In this document: positions 24,393-34,868 of the stretch, one piece after another
Layout of the letters: every line of letters begins with the position of its first letter
How positions within the stretch are numbered: the first letter of the stretch is position 1
NCBI GenBank assembly: GCA_020161265.1
Contig: JAIUOC010000006.1
Coordinates: 372,001-436,000 of the forward strand
Length of the DNA: 64,000 nucleotides
Direction: 5' to 3'
DNA from: Chloroflexota bacterium
GTDB lineage: Bacteria > Chloroflexota > Chloroflexia > Chloroflexales > Herpetosiphonaceae
Program-made: the position numbers and the translations under genes
The notes under the pieces: generated by a model
The model's input: the letters and a program-made list of their open reading frames with translations, nothing else
Databases searched by the model: none
What the model was told of the DNA's origin: nothing

Positions 24393-24917
24393 ATGCTTGA
24401 TCCCCAGGTTTTTTCAACTAAACGTTTGATTGCCAGCGCAATCAGCCTTGAACACGCCGATCTATTGGCGGCAATGCACCAAAATCCTACGGTAATGGCA
24501 ACCCTCGGCGGTTTGCAAGATCGTCAACGCACTTTACAGGGTTTACATAACCAAATTACTGATTGGCAACAAGCTGGTTATGGCTTGTGTATTTTTCATG
24601 ATCGTGCCAGCGGAGCCTTTGTTGGGCGCGGCGGTTTACGTTTATTGCAGCTTGATGAGCAGCCCGAAACTGAAATTGGCTATGCCTTGCTGCCAGAGTG
24701 GTGGGGCCAAGGCTTGGCGACCGAAATTGCTAGCCAAGCGCGAGCTGTCGCCTTCGAGCAATTGCAGTTAGCTTCGATTGTGCTTTTTACCATGACCACC
24801 AATATTGCTTCACAGCGGGTTGCTGAAAAATTAGGTATGCGCTATGAACGCCATTTTGAGCGAGCTAACCTGCCGCATGTGCTCTTTCGTCAAACCAAAT
24901 CGGCTTGGGCTGGGTAA
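24393..24917 (+). CDS. GNAT-family N-acetyltransferase (RimJ/RimL type)
   Basis: This 174-aa acetyltransferase transfers acetyl from acetyl-CoA to an amine. It follows the RimJ/RimL layout: STKRLIASAISLEHADLLAAM at the N-terminus, EIGYALLPEWWGQGLATEIA forming the acetyl-CoA pyrophosphate loop, and NIASQRVAEKLGMRYERHFE near the C-terminus. Monocistronic with a terminator hairpin after it. The substrate, protein N-terminus or small molecule, cannot be told. Confidence 0.88.
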   Translation: MLDPQVFSTKRLIASAISLEHADLLAAMHQNPTVMATLGGLQDRQRTLQGLHNQITDWQQAGYGLCIFHDRASGAFVGRGGLRLLQLDEQPETEIGYALLPEWWGQGLATEIASQARAVAFEQLQLASIVLFTMTTNIASQRVAEKLGMRYERHFERANLPHVLFRQTKSAWAG

Positions 24918-24982
24918 TGATTGATCCTAGATTGAAGCCGCGATTGATCTAAATTATTAGTAAAATAACGCCCTAAAATCTT

Positions 24983-25022
24983 CAAGCAGCTGCTGGATAG
25001 CCATTTATCTAGCAGCTGCTTG
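24983..25022 (+). terminator. Hairpin after the GNAT gene
   Basis: CAAGCAGCTGCT (24983-24994) pairs with AGCAGCTGCTTG (25011-25022) over a 16-nt loop. The following GCTTTAAATT is only weakly T-rich. Confidence 0.6.
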
Positions 25023-25216
25023 GCTTTAAATTCTAAAGAAATACTTAAGATTTTAATTGACTCTTTAAAAATTTATACTATTATCGCTGGTGGGAATGTT
25101 CCTATATTTGCTCTGGACTCTTGGACATTCGCACGCGTAGCCATCGCATTCTCGCCTCGTTCTTGCCACGATCAATACCCAATGCTGAGTGTCCTCAATC
25201 AAAGGAGATTGTCGCC

Positions 25217-27301
25217 ATGTGGTCGAACCTGAGCCGTTCGCGGTCGTTGTTGACCATTGCGCTCCTTGGGGTCTTGCTTGGTTCACTGAGTTTGTTACCA
25301 ACGCACACCACCAAGGCCGCGATTACCGCCTATCAAGCCGCCGATCCAAATCTCGCCCCGTATGCCCAAAATGTGCTCGATCGTTTTGTCCAATACAAAG
25401 GTCAGTATTGGCTAGGTGGTCAGCAAGAAGTCCACTGGGATAATTCGCGCAAAGACGAAATGTCGAATGCGGTTTTTGCCCGCACTAATCCACAACGTTA
25501 CCCCGCATTGCGTGGCTGGGATTTTCCGATCGGCGGCGCACTGCCTAACGATGGTCAATGGATGATCGATGCGATCATCAGCGATTGGACCAATGCCAAA
25601 GTTATTCCAACCATCAGCCAACACTGGACCCCACTTGCCAGCCAAGGCACTAACCATCAAGATATGTTCACGGTGGTTGATATTGACAATATGTTTGTCA
25701 ATGGCACGACTGAACGCAATAATTATCTGATTTGGCTCGATAATATTGCCGATGATTTGCAACAGCTCGAAGATGCCAGCGTGCCAGTGCTATGGCGACC
25801 CTACCACGAGGCTGGTGGTGGTTGGTTTTGGTGGGATAAAGATAATGGAGCCACCAATTATCGCCGCCTTTGGGATGATATGTTCAGCTATTTGGTAACC
25901 ACCCGTGGCCTGCACAACCTGATCTGGGTTTGGACACCTGGGGTCAAAGGGGTCAGCACGGCTTGGTATCCCGCTGGCCAAGCCGATATTTTGGGCAGCG
26001 ATGTATATAACGAAACTTCGGGCAACTATGTGAGTTGGTATGAAGATCTTGGGCGTTTCTCGCAAACCAAGATTAAAGCCCTCAGCGAAACCGACTACAT
26101 GATGGACCCAGCTCTGTTGAGCAGCGCGCCATTTGCCTACTTTATGATTTGGCACACCGATATGTTTTATCGCAATACCGATAGCCGCATTCAAAGCACC
26201 TATGCCCATTGGGCAACCTTGAATCGTACCAATGTTGGCCAGCTTTGGAATGGTACGCTTGGGATCGCTCCCACAGCAACGCCGGGCACACCAACGCCTA
26301 CGCCAATTCCTGGGATCGTGGTCAGCGATTTTGAAGATGGCACGCTGCAAGGCTGGACTGGCTCGAATTTGCTTTCGGGGCCAGTTGTCAACACCGAATG
26401 GGCTGCCAATGGCCAACGTTCAATCAAAGCTCAAGTTAATTTAGCTGCTACTCCCGCTGCGATTCAGCTCCCGATCCAGCTCGATTTAACTGGTCAATCA
26501 CGCATCCAAATTCGCCTGAGTGCCCAAAATGTTGGGAGCGGTCTCAGTGCTAAGCTTTACATCAAGACTGGAAGCGCTTGGAATTGGAAAGATAGTGGGA
26601 CTGTGCTGATCGATTCGGGCACTAGTTTGCTGACAATTGAATTGGCAGGTGTGCCTGATATCAACCAAGTGCGCGAATTGGGGGTTGAATTCAATGCACT
26701 TACGGGTAATAGTGGCACAGCGACGATCTACGCCGACTATCTGACCGTGGGTGTGCTCAATAGCAACCAACCAACCCCAACCACTGGGCCAACGGCGACC
26801 GCAACGCGCACGCCAACCCAAGCGCCAACGGCTACGCCAACCAATATTCCAACCGCAACGCGCACACCAACCCAAGGCCCAACTTCTACCCCAACTACCA
26901 TTCCAACCGTCACGCCAACGAATATTCCAACCGCAACGCGCACGCCAACCCAAGTGCCAACGGCTACGCCAACCAGCACTGGCGGCGCTTGCAAAGTTGA
27001 TTTCAAGGTGACGAGCCAATGGGGCGTAGGCTTTATCGCCGATGTTACCGTAACCAACTTGCAGCCAAGCGCTTTAAATGGCTGGAATGTGAAATTCAAC
27101 TTCCCCGGTGGCCAAACCATCAGCAACCTGTGGAATGGTACGCTCAGCCAAACTGGTAGCGCAGTTACCGTCACGAATGCTGGCTGGAATGGCTATCTTG
27201 CAGGTAATGGTGGCACAGCCAACTTTGGTTTCCAAGGTGTTGGGAGTGTTCCAAGTTTGCCAAGCAACGCCTTCCAACTCAATGGCGTAACCTGCCAATA
27301 A
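25217..27301 (+). CDS. Secreted GH26 endo-beta-mannanase with carbohydrate-binding modules
   Basis: The 694-aa exoenzyme should cut beta-1,4-mannan in plant biomass. The ATG at 25217 has AAAGGAG about 9 nt upstream and begins a signal peptide ending near TTKAA; the upstream in-frame ATG at 25121 would bury it. The GH26 barrel (about 50-345) carries the acid/base Glu in [14 protein letters not shown] (near 198) and the nucleophile in KALSETDY (near 291). A ~150-residue beta-sandwich starting [13 protein letters not shown] follows, probably a mannan-binding module. Then comes a Thr/Pro linker and a C-terminal CBM2 ([18 protein letters not shown] to QLNGVTCQ, with Cys at both ends) that binds cellulose. 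Confidence 0.93.
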   Translation: MWSNLSRSRSLLTIALLGVLLGSLSLLPTHTTKAAITAYQAADPNLAPYAQNVLDRFVQYKGQYWLGGQQEVHWDNSRKDEMSNAVFARTNPQRYPALRGWDFPIGGALPNDGQWMIDAIISDWTNAKVIPTISQHWTPLASQGTNHQDMFTVVDIDNMFVNGTTERNNYLIWLDNIADDLQQLEDASVPVLWRPYHEAGGGWFWWDKDNGATNYRRLWDDMFSYLVTTRGLHNLIWVWTPGVKGVSTAWYPAGQADILGSDVYNETSGNYVSWYEDLGRFSQTKIKALSETDYMMDPALLSSAPFAYFMIWHTDMFYRNTDSRIQSTYAHWATLNRTNVGQLWNGTLGIAPTATPGTPTPTPIPGIVVSDFEDGTLQGWTGSNLLSGPVVNTEWAANGQRSIKAQVNLAATPAAIQLPIQLDLTGQSRIQIRLSAQNVGSGLSAKLYIKTGSAWNWKDSGTVLIDSGTSLLTIELAGVPDINQVRELGVEFNALTGNSGTATIYADYLTVGVLNSNQPTPTTGPTATATRTPTQAPTATPTNIPTATRTPTQGPTSTPTTIPTVTPTNIPTATRTPTQVPTATPTSTGGACKVDFKVTSQWGVGFIADVTVTNLQPSALNGWNVKFNFPGGQTISNLWNGTLSQTGSAVTVTNAGWNGYLAGNGGTANFGFQGVGSVPSLPSNAFQLNGVTCQ
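26779..26980 (+). repeat. Tandem repeats encoding the Thr/Pro linker of the mannanase
   Basis: Three near-identical copies of ACCGCAACGCGCACRCCAAC encode ATRTPTQ units, interspersed with TPTNIPT units. This is the inter-domain linker and a likely site of length variation. Confidence 0.8.
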
Positions 27302-27319
27302 ACTCAATCGCAACGGCAT

Positions 27320-27349
27320 AACGACGATCTCAGCAATGGGATCGTCGTT
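27320..27349 (+). terminator. Terminator after the mannanase gene
   Basis: AACGACGATC (27320-27329) pairs perfectly with GATCGTCGTT (27340-27349) over a 10-nt loop, 18 nt after the stop codon. Confidence 0.7.
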
Positions 27350-27417
27350 GGCGTTTAAGCACCTAGGTGCTAGCTTGAAGCTGGTATGATGAAACAACTG
27401 GCTTATAGGTAGTACTC

Positions 27418-29553
27418 ATGATTTTTATTCTGCAATCGATCGCGCTGGCAATTTCAATTTTCAATGCCATTATCTGTTTGTGGTTAGGCATGACGGTGGC
27501 GCTCGATGGCGGGCGTGAACGTGGCCCGCGTTTAGCAGCGACTGGTTTATTGATGGCTGGCGTGTTCTTTTTGATTCATGCAGCGATTATTGGACGCGGC
27601 CCACCAGTGGTTGATGTGGGCTTGCCCTTTTGGTGGCGGGTGATCAGCGTGGTTTCGTTGCTTGCGCCCTATGCCTGGTATGCCACGATGATTTGGTATA
27701 CCGGAGTGAGCGGTAAGAGCCTGCGGATTCATAAATTGCTGCTATTTACTATGGGTATTTTTATTGGAATTTTGGGCTTGGTGCTGACCGCAATTTATCC
27801 TTTGCCTCAAGAAGCGCGAATTTTAGCCCTGAAAATTGTGCCAGCTTGGTTGGTTGCTAATTTGCCGTTTATTGTGGCAGGCTATCTTTTGGCCTTGATT
27901 ATGTGTTTTAGCTTGCCGATTCATGCCTTATTGACTGGCCCAGGGCGGCGCAACAACTTGCCACATCAGGCATGGCTGCGGGTGCGCTCGTGGCTGTTTC
28001 GCACTTCGTTGTTGGGGTTGCTGGCCGGAATTGTGGCATTAATCGGTGCAGTGATCGTTTTTTCGCAAGGTTCATCGGGGCGTACCCCAGAGGTCGCTTG
28101 GCTGGCTGATCGCGCAATCGAACTATTTTTTCAGCTTGATGTGATGGTGTTGATTGTGGTGGCAGCGGCGTTGGGGGCTGCTGGTCAGGCCATGGGAGCC
28201 TACGCCGCCTTTACCGATCGCCCCTTGCCCCAATGGAACCGTATCGATCAATGGCGTTGGTTGGTGGCGATTGCTGGCGGCTTTGCCTTGATGGTTGGGG
28301 TCAGCTCAGCGCTGCAAGTGGCCTCGATCTACATTGTATTGTTTGCTACAACCTTGGCTTCGCTGGCCTATGGCCTGTTGAGCTGGCGTTATCGGGTTGA
28401 GCACGAGGCTTTTATGGAGCGTTTGCGCCCGTTCGTCGGCAGTTTGCACTTTCAAGATCGTTTGTTGGATGGTGGGGCTAGCCTTTCGGCTTCGGTCGAA
28501 GGCTTGGTTGAGGCGGTCAGTCGTGATGTGCTGCGGGCGGAACGCGCTTGTTTATTGTTGCGCGATGCAGTGCCAGGCCTGCCCAACGTGATTAGCTATC
28601 ACTGGGGTCAAACTCCAATTCCATTGCTTGAACAATTGCCAATCTCCAACGAGCGCCGAAATTCGGGCATTCGGCTTGAGGCGCAAAGTGGCGCGGAGTG
28701 GGCCGTGCCCTTGTGGGATGGACGTGGTTTGGCCGGAGCCTTGGTGCTTGGTTCGCCCCAAGCCGGCGCGGTGTATAGCGAAGAATTGATGGAAGTTGCG
28801 GCGGCCTGTTGTGCGCGTTTGACCGATGCGCTGGCTGGCGAACGAGCAGCGCGAATGCTCGGCGATGTGTTGCGCCAACGCATTGCTGAGGTCAAAGTCT
28901 TGGGTAGCCAAGGGCGACGCACCTTGCACGATGATGTATTGCCGCAAATTCATGCCGCCTTGATTCATCTCAGTGCAGTTTCGGCCAACGATCCCATGGC
29001 TCAACAAACAATTCAGGCGTTATCCGAGGCTCATACCAAACTCTCGGCACTGATTCGCTCGTTGCCGCCAGCTACACCGCATCGTTTGGCCCAAGGTGGT
29101 TTAGCCCAAACCTTACACGATATGGTTTTAGTTGATTTTGGCAATGCCTTTGATCAGGTCAGTTATACCGTTGCGCCTGCGGCAGAAGCGCGTTTGGCTG
29201 ATACGCCGCAATTTATCGGCGAAGTGATTAGCTATGCCTTGCAAGAAACACTGCGTAATGCTGCCCGCCATGCCCGTGGCAACGATCCACGCCGATCCTT
29301 GCAGATGCGAGTGCAAATCGATTGGCAACATGGTTTAATCGTCGATATTTGTGATGATGGTGTGGGCATACAAACCCATCAAGCAAGTTCATCGGGCAGT
29401 GGTAGTGGCTTACGCCTGCATCGCGGTTTGTTAATGGTGATTGGTGGCAGCCTGAATATTGCTACGCCAGAGCAGGGTGGCACCCATATTCATATTCAAG
29501 TGCCTGAAGAATTATGGAATTTGCCAGTGCTGGAGCCAGAAGAAATCGCCTAA
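27418..29553 (+). CDS. Membrane-bound NarL-type sensor histidine kinase
   Basis: The 711-aa kinase starts with a multi-helix membrane domain of about 320 residues (roughly eight hydrophobic segments), then a cytoplasmic GAF-like region near 340-480, then a HisKA_3-type dimerisation helix with the phospho-acceptor in RRTLHDDVLPQIHAAL. The C-terminal HATPase domain shows ETLRNAARHARG and the ATP lid DICDDGVGI with SGSGLRLHRG. This class normally pairs with a LuxR-type response regulator; none is adjacent, so it is an orphan kinase, although a LuxR-like regulator lies at 62593. It ends in the first copy of a repeated terminator-like element. The signal sensed is unknown. Confidence 0.9.
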   Translation: MIFILQSIALAISIFNAIICLWLGMTVALDGGRERGPRLAATGLLMAGVFFLIHAAIIGRGPPVVDVGLPFWWRVISVVSLLAPYAWYATMIWYTGVSGKSLRIHKLLLFTMGIFIGILGLVLTAIYPLPQEARILALKIVPAWLVANLPFIVAGYLLALIMCFSLPIHALLTGPGRRNNLPHQAWLRVRSWLFRTSLLGLLAGIVALIGAVIVFSQGSSGRTPEVAWLADRAIELFFQLDVMVLIVVAAALGAAGQAMGAYAAFTDRPLPQWNRIDQWRWLVAIAGGFALMVGVSSALQVASIYIVLFATTLASLAYGLLSWRYRVEHEAFMERLRPFVGSLHFQDRLLDGGASLSASVEGLVEAVSRDVLRAERACLLLRDAVPGLPNVISYHWGQTPIPLLEQLPISNERRNSGIRLEAQSGAEWAVPLWDGRGLAGALVLGSPQAGAVYSEELMEVAAACCARLTDALAGERAARMLGDVLRQRIAEVKVLGSQGRRTLHDDVLPQIHAALIHLSAVSANDPMAQQTIQALSEAHTKLSALIRSLPPATPHRLAQGGLAQTLHDMVLVDFGNAFDQVSYTVAPAAEARLADTPQFIGEVISYALQETLRNAARHARGNDPRRSLQMRVQIDWQHGLIVDICDDGVGIQTHQASSSGSGSGLRLHRGLLMVIGGSLNIATPEQGGTHIHIQVPEELWNLPVLEPEEIA

Positions 29554-29589
29554 AACCACAAATGGCTCAGATACATGAGCCGTTTGCGA
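29538..29589. repeat. Terminator-like repeat, copy 1
   Basis: The element begins within the last codons of the kinase gene (GAAATCGCCTAAAACCACAA) and continues as a hairpin with GGCTCA and TGAGCC arms, then TTTGCGA. Copies 2 and 3 are at 30999 and 33169. Confidence 0.75.
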
Positions 29590-29620
29590 TCATATTAATC
29601 GTGGGTTTTGGCGTGCCAAA

Positions 29621-30874
29621 TTAACGTCGAGCTATCCGAAGAATCAGATCGATCGCCTGTGCTGTGCCATATTCTTGCTGAATTTGGTTGCCAAGCTGGG
29701 CTGCTCGTTCACGAATTGCAGCTTGGGTTGTTACTTGATTAATCGCCGTCACCAGCCGATCGACTGTAATCTGCGAACGTGGGATGGGTGCGGAACCCAC
29801 GCCTAGCTCAGCCACCCGTCGCCCCCAGAAAGTCTGATCGAAGGCAAAGGGCACAACGATTGACGGTCGGCCACTGCGTAGGGCTGCGCCAGTTGTGCCA
29901 GCACCGCCATGATGCACAATTGCCGCCATTTGAGGGAATAGCCACTGATGTGGCACGCTGTCAACAAAAAATAATTGATCGGTTGGCTCTGCGGTTTCAG
30001 CTAATGCTCCCCAACCGCCAGCGAGAATTCCACGTTGGCCAGAGCGAGCTAAGGCTTCCTTCACAGTGCTAGTTAATTGTCGTGGATCACCACCCATCAT
30101 ACTGCCAAAGCCAATATACATTGGAGCTGGCCCAGCAGCCAGAAAGGCGCAAAGCTCAGCCGGTGGCGACCAATCGGCTGGTGCTGGCAGAAACCAAAAG
30201 CCTGTGACGTGATGCTGTGCAGACCAATCGGTTGGGCGTGACATAACGTAAGCACTGTAGGCGTGCAGCCGCAACGGAACCTGCTCGCGGATTTTACCAA
30301 ACGGGCTGGTAAAGCCATAGGATGGTAAGCCCAGCACATGGCTGCGAACTCGATTGACTGTGGGCCGAAAGATCTGCCAAAAAATCTGCTCAAAACCAAG
30401 ATGCGTGAGATAGTTGGCGAATCCGCCAAGTTGGAGCCAAGCTGGGGCAATTGGCGAGGGATAGGCGCGGGTGGGAGTTAGCGGTTGCAGCACTGCTTCG
30501 ATAAATGGAACCCCAAGTCGTTCAGCAAAACTAGCGGTCTGAGGGCCAGTCCCAAGGATGAGATCAGTTCCTTGACAGGCTTGCAATGTTTCTTGGGCAA
30601 TTCCTTCAATCAATTCGTTTAGTTCGTTACGCAGGCTTTTGAGCAACTCTATTACATTGCGCGAACCGGATAAGCTAGCGATGCGTTCGCGCAAATAGGC
30701 TTGAATATCAACCCCGACCGAAACGAACGGAACACCTGCATCGTGGTTTAGCGCAGCAAAATTGGCTGGGCCAACCAGTTGAACTTGATGCCCTACATGG
30801 CGTAATGCTCGTGCAATCGCTACAAATGGTTGAACATCGCCGCGCGAACCATAACTGATGATGCTAATATCCAT
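29621..30874 (-). CDS. GT1-family glycosyltransferase (UDP-glucosyl/sterol-macrolide type)
   Basis: The 417-aa enzyme moves a sugar from a nucleotide donor to a small hydrophobic acceptor. The N-terminus MDISIISYGSRGDVQPFVAIARAL is diagnostic for the sterol/vancomycin-type GT1 group. The C-terminal donor-binding motif is HHGGAGTTGAALRSGRPSIVVP with FAFDQTFWG. I chose the ATG at 30874 because this conserved beta strand begins there; an in-frame start at 30901 adds nine unconserved residues. The gene is bracketed by two copies of a terminator-like direct repeat, hinting that it moved as a cassette. The acceptor is unknown. Confidence 0.9.
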   Translation of the reverse strand: MDISIISYGSRGDVQPFVAIARALRHVGHQVQLVGPANFAALNHDAGVPFVSVGVDIQAYLRERIASLSGSRNVIELLKSLRNELNELIEGIAQETLQACQGTDLILGTGPQTASFAERLGVPFIEAVLQPLTPTRAYPSPIAPAWLQLGGFANYLTHLGFEQIFWQIFRPTVNRVRSHVLGLPSYGFTSPFGKIREQVPLRLHAYSAYVMSRPTDWSAQHHVTGFWFLPAPADWSPPAELCAFLAAGPAPMYIGFGSMMGGDPRQLTSTVKEALARSGQRGILAGGWGALAETAEPTDQLFFVDSVPHQWLFPQMAAIVHHGGAGTTGAALRSGRPSIVVPFAFDQTFWGRRVAELGVGSAPIPRSQITVDRLVTAINQVTTQAAIRERAAQLGNQIQQEYGTAQAIDLILRIARR

Positions 30875-30998
30875 GAACACCCCCGCATACGCCAGCCCCA
30901 AACGAAGAGTTTTCGCTTAGCAACTATGTTATAAATATCACAATCTGTAGCTAGCGTCAAGGAACATGCATTGAATTACTGTTTGGCTCGTTGATTTG

Positions 30999-31050
30999 AG
31001 GAAAATCGCCTAAAACCACAAACGGCTCACATAATTGAGCCGCTTGTAGA
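30999..31050. repeat. Terminator-like repeat, copy 2
   Basis: It repeats the kinase 3'-end codons and stop (AAATCGCCTAAAACCACAA) outside any gene, then CGGCTC and GAGCCG arms and CTTGT. The presence of the kinase tail shows it was copied from, or recombined with, copy 1. Confidence 0.75.
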
Positions 31051-31118
31051 CGAGCAGATCGAATATTCTGGTGCAGTTGCCACCAACTGCTGTGAGGGTG
31101 TTGGATATGATTAGTATT

Positions 31119-31991
<873 letters not shown>

Positions 31992-32178
31992 TTAGCTATT
32001 GAAAAAGCACGAATCGCGCCTACTTGTCCGATTCTCTAGAGCGCTGGATCAGCCTGCTTCGTGCCATAACTAAGTATAGGCGTATACAAGCTGCATATGG
32101 TATGATGATTGTCGTCAATTATTGGATAATTCTCCAGACTATACCTAAAAGATAGAAGCCACACAGCGAGGCGTAATT

Positions 32179-33120
32179 ATGCCGATGACTCAAGAACACC
32201 AAACTGCTTGGGAGCGCCAGCATAGTGCTGCCAACTATGCTGAGATCAGCACACGGATCGCCCACATTCTTCCATCCGATGGCATGATTGAACCGCTGCC
32301 TGGAGTACATGTCTACCGTGTTTCTGGCCCAACGGAGCCAATTCATGGGGTAACTGTTCCTGCCTTTTGCGTGATTATTCAAGGGCGGAAGATGGTGCTA
32401 TTAGCTGCCAACCAGTATCACTATGATCCAGCCCACTACTTGCTCACCACGGCGGCGCTGCCCGTCGTTGGTCAAATTATGGAGGCCACGCCAGAAGCAC
32501 CATATCTGAGTCTTCGGTTTGCACTGTCTCCAGCTCTTATTAGCTCGGTTATGGCCGAGGTGGGAGTAACGCCGGTAGCAAGTCAAGCATCGGTGCGAGC
32601 ACTTGCAGTGAGTTCGCTGGATGGAGAATTTATGGATGTGGTGGTACGGCTTGTCCGGTTATTCAATAGCCCTCGCGACGCGCAGATTTTGGGGCCGCTG
32701 ATTATGCGGGAACTGGTTTATCGGCTCTTGATGAGCGAACAAGGCATGCGGCTGCGTCAGATTGCAATCATTGGAGGAGCAGAACATCGGATCATGGGTG
32801 CGCTTGCCCAAATTCAGCGTGATTTTCATCAGCCACTTAGGATTCCTGATCTAGCACAGGCAGTAGGAATGAGTGTCTCTGGGTTCCACAGCCACTTTAA
32901 GGCAGTGACCGCGATGAGTCCAGGTCAGTATCAGCAGCAGTTGCGTCTACAAGAGGCTCGGCGCTTATTATTGAGCGAAGATCTTGATGCAGCAAGTGTA
33001 GGTGCTCGGGTAGGCTATGATGATGCCGCATACTTTACCCGTGCCTACAAACGCCTTTTTGGAGCGCCGCCAATACGCGATGCGACGCGGATGCGGGTGG
33101 TTGTTATGGCTGGTGGTTAG
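32179..33120 (+). CDS. AraC-family transcriptional regulator
   Basis: The 313-aa protein joins an AraC_N/cupin-type N-terminal domain (VYRVSGPTEPIHGVTVPAFCVIIQGRKMV) to a C-terminal double helix-turn-helix (IPDLAQAVGMSVSGFHSHFKAVTAMSP and DAASVGARVGYDDAAYFTRAYKRLFG). The AraC_N_6 type is common next to aldo/keto reductases, as here, where the reductase is divergent 199 bp away. It is likely an activator of that gene responding to a small molecule. Its end is followed by copy 3 of the terminator-like repeat. Confidence 0.92.
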   Translation: MPMTQEHQTAWERQHSAANYAEISTRIAHILPSDGMIEPLPGVHVYRVSGPTEPIHGVTVPAFCVIIQGRKMVLLAANQYHYDPAHYLLTTAALPVVGQIMEATPEAPYLSLRFALSPALISSVMAEVGVTPVASQASVRALAVSSLDGEFMDVVVRLVRLFNSPRDAQILGPLIMRELVYRLLMSEQGMRLRQIAIIGGAEHRIMGALAQIQRDFHQPLRIPDLAQAVGMSVSGFHSHFKAVTAMSPGQYQQQLRLQEARRLLLSEDLDAASVGARVGYDDAAYFTRAYKRLFGAPPIRDATRMRVVVMAGG

Positions 33121-33168
33121 TAATAAGATTTTGTTCTTGCTGAAAATCAGCTATGGAGGGTTATGGTT

Positions 33169-33215
33169 CTAAAACCACAAACGGCTCGCATAATGGAGCC
33201 GCTTGTGGGAGAGAA
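33169..33215. repeat. Terminator-like repeat, copy 3
   Basis: CTAAAACCACAA, CGGCTC and GAGCCG arms and CTTGTGGGAGA match copies 1 and 2, but the kinase-derived AAATCGC part is missing. It follows the AraC gene by about 50 nt. Confidence 0.75.
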
Positions 33216-33287
33216 GAGAGAGGAGAAGGTTTGATTTCATTATAGCTATCTCGGCGAGATTGTCAAATTAGAGAAGTGTTAACAAGC

Positions 33288-34868
33288 TTAATCTGGCAAA
33301 CTATAATGCTGCTCAATTAATTGTTGATAATGCTGCCACCCGGTTTGCCAGCGTTGTGCATCCCAGCCCAACTCCTCAGTACAAATTGCTTGAATTTGGG
33401 CCTGATATTCAGCTGCGCCATGGGGCAACAATAGGCCTAAACGGCTGCGCCGCAACAGCAAATCGCCTACATTGGTCACGGCTTCATAGCGTGCTGCCCA
33501 ACGGATTTCGGCCCACAAACTTGGTAAATCGGCGATTGAACGAAACTCATGGCTAGGCAATTCTTGCAGCATCAAGGGTGCTTCGGCGGCATAACGCCCC
33601 AACAAGCGTTGTTTGATGTTTGGGGCTAGTGATCCCGCCAAGCTACTTGGTGCAGGATTCAATCGTGGGGCATTCGGCCAAAGTTTGATCTGGGGCAAGT
33701 ATTGACGTAAAAGTTTCAAGGCTTCGAGCGCAAGCAAGCGAAAGGTGGTTAATTTACCACCTGTGACCGTCAATAACCCTTGCTCTTGCCATAGCACATA
33801 ATCCCGCGATTCTTTGGATGGATCGCTGGCTCCCGTATCGACCACTGGCCGCACGCCGCTCCAGGTCGAAATCACATCGCTCAAGCCCAACGCCAAACTT
33901 GGAAAAGCGGCTTGGGCTGCTTCAAGCAAATAGGCAACTTCAGCAGGGCTGATACTTGGCTCTTGCCATAAATCCTGCTCATGATCAAGATCAGTTGTGC
34001 CGACAATGCTCACGCCTTCCCATGGCACAAAAAACACTGGCCGCCGATCCCTGGGATGCTCCAAATTGATCGCTTGGGCGAGTGGTAATTGGGTTTGGCT
34101 AAATACCAAATGGCTGCCACGCAACGGGCGCATTTTGGCTGGAGCATGAATCTGCTGGCGCAGTTGATCGACCCAAGCACCCGTAGCATTGACAATCGCC
34201 GTAGCTTTGAGAGTTTGCTGACGTTGGCTGAGCTGATCACGCACAACCACCCCAACCACTTGCTCGTTTGCTCGAACTAACTGCTCAACCGCTGCATAAT
34301 TTAGTACTGTAGCTCCAGCGGCAGCCGCTTCGCGCAAAATTCGCAAGACCAAACGGGCATCATCGGTTTGGGCATCGCTGTAGCGTAGGCCAGCCGCTAA
34401 GTTAGCATCAGCAAGGTAGGGCGCTTGTAACCGCAAATTGGCAATGCTTAGATAATGCTGTTCGCGGCGACGAGCAAGCGCATCGTAGGCCAATAATCCA
34501 GCCTGATAGACCCAGCGCTTGAGTGGTTTGGCCTGTGGTAGGCCAATTAAAAAGCCCAATGGCGCAACTAAACCAGGCGCTTCGTTTAAAAGCTGTTCGC
34601 GCTCAACTACCGAATCATAGGTGACCCGCACTTGGCCCTGAGCCAAATAGCGCAAACCGCCATGCACTAATTTCGATGAACGGCTTGAGGTTCCCCAAGC
34701 AAAATCTCGCGCTTCGAGCAACAACGCTTTGAGTCCTGAGCGCGTGGCTTCGCGCACTAAGCCAGCGCCCGTAATTCCACCGCCAATGATAATGACATCC
34801 CACGCTTGATCGAGCGCTTGCCAAGTGGTTTCGCGCCAAGTAGCGTTCCATTGCAACTGCGGATTCAT
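33288..34868 (-). CDS. glpD: FAD-dependent glycerol-3-phosphate dehydrogenase
   Basis: This 526-aa membrane-associated flavoprotein oxidises sn-glycerol 3-phosphate to dihydroxyacetone phosphate and feeds electrons to quinones. The N-terminal FAD-binding motif is VIIIGGGITGAGLVREA, followed by GTSSRSSKLVHGGLRYL, a GlpD/GlpA hallmark. VNATGAWVDQLR, LRGSHLVFS and the C-terminal DAO_C region (ELPSHEFRSIADLP, RWAARYEAVTNVGDLLLRRSRLG) complete it. The ATG overlaps the stop of the upstream oxidase gene (ATGA), so translation is coupled. It is the last gene of a GntR-controlled operon. Confidence 0.94.
   Translation of the reverse strand: MNPQLQWNATWRETTWQALDQAWDVIIIGGGITGAGLVREATRSGLKALLLEARDFAWGTSSRSSKLVHGGLRYLAQGQVRVTYDSVVEREQLLNEAPGLVAPLGFLIGLPQAKPLKRWVYQAGLLAYDALARRREQHYLSIANLRLQAPYLADANLAAGLRYSDAQTDDARLVLRILREAAAAGATVLNYAAVEQLVRANEQVVGVVVRDQLSQRQQTLKATAIVNATGAWVDQLRQQIHAPAKMRPLRGSHLVFSQTQLPLAQAINLEHPRDRRPVFFVPWEGVSIVGTTDLDHEQDLWQEPSISPAEVAYLLEAAQAAFPSLALGLSDVISTWSGVRPVVDTGASDPSKESRDYVLWQEQGLLTVTGGKLTTFRLLALEALKLLRQYLPQIKLWPNAPRLNPAPSSLAGSLAPNIKQRLLGRYAAEAPLMLQELPSHEFRSIADLPSLWAEIRWAARYEAVTNVGDLLLRRSRLGLLLPHGAAEYQAQIQAICTEELGWDAQRWQTGWQHYQQLIEQHYSLPD

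Noticed and set aside
26498-27174. Trp/Arg-rich and Val/Gly-rich frames opposite the mannanase linker
   Set aside because: They are antisense reflections of the Thr/Pro repeat DNA.
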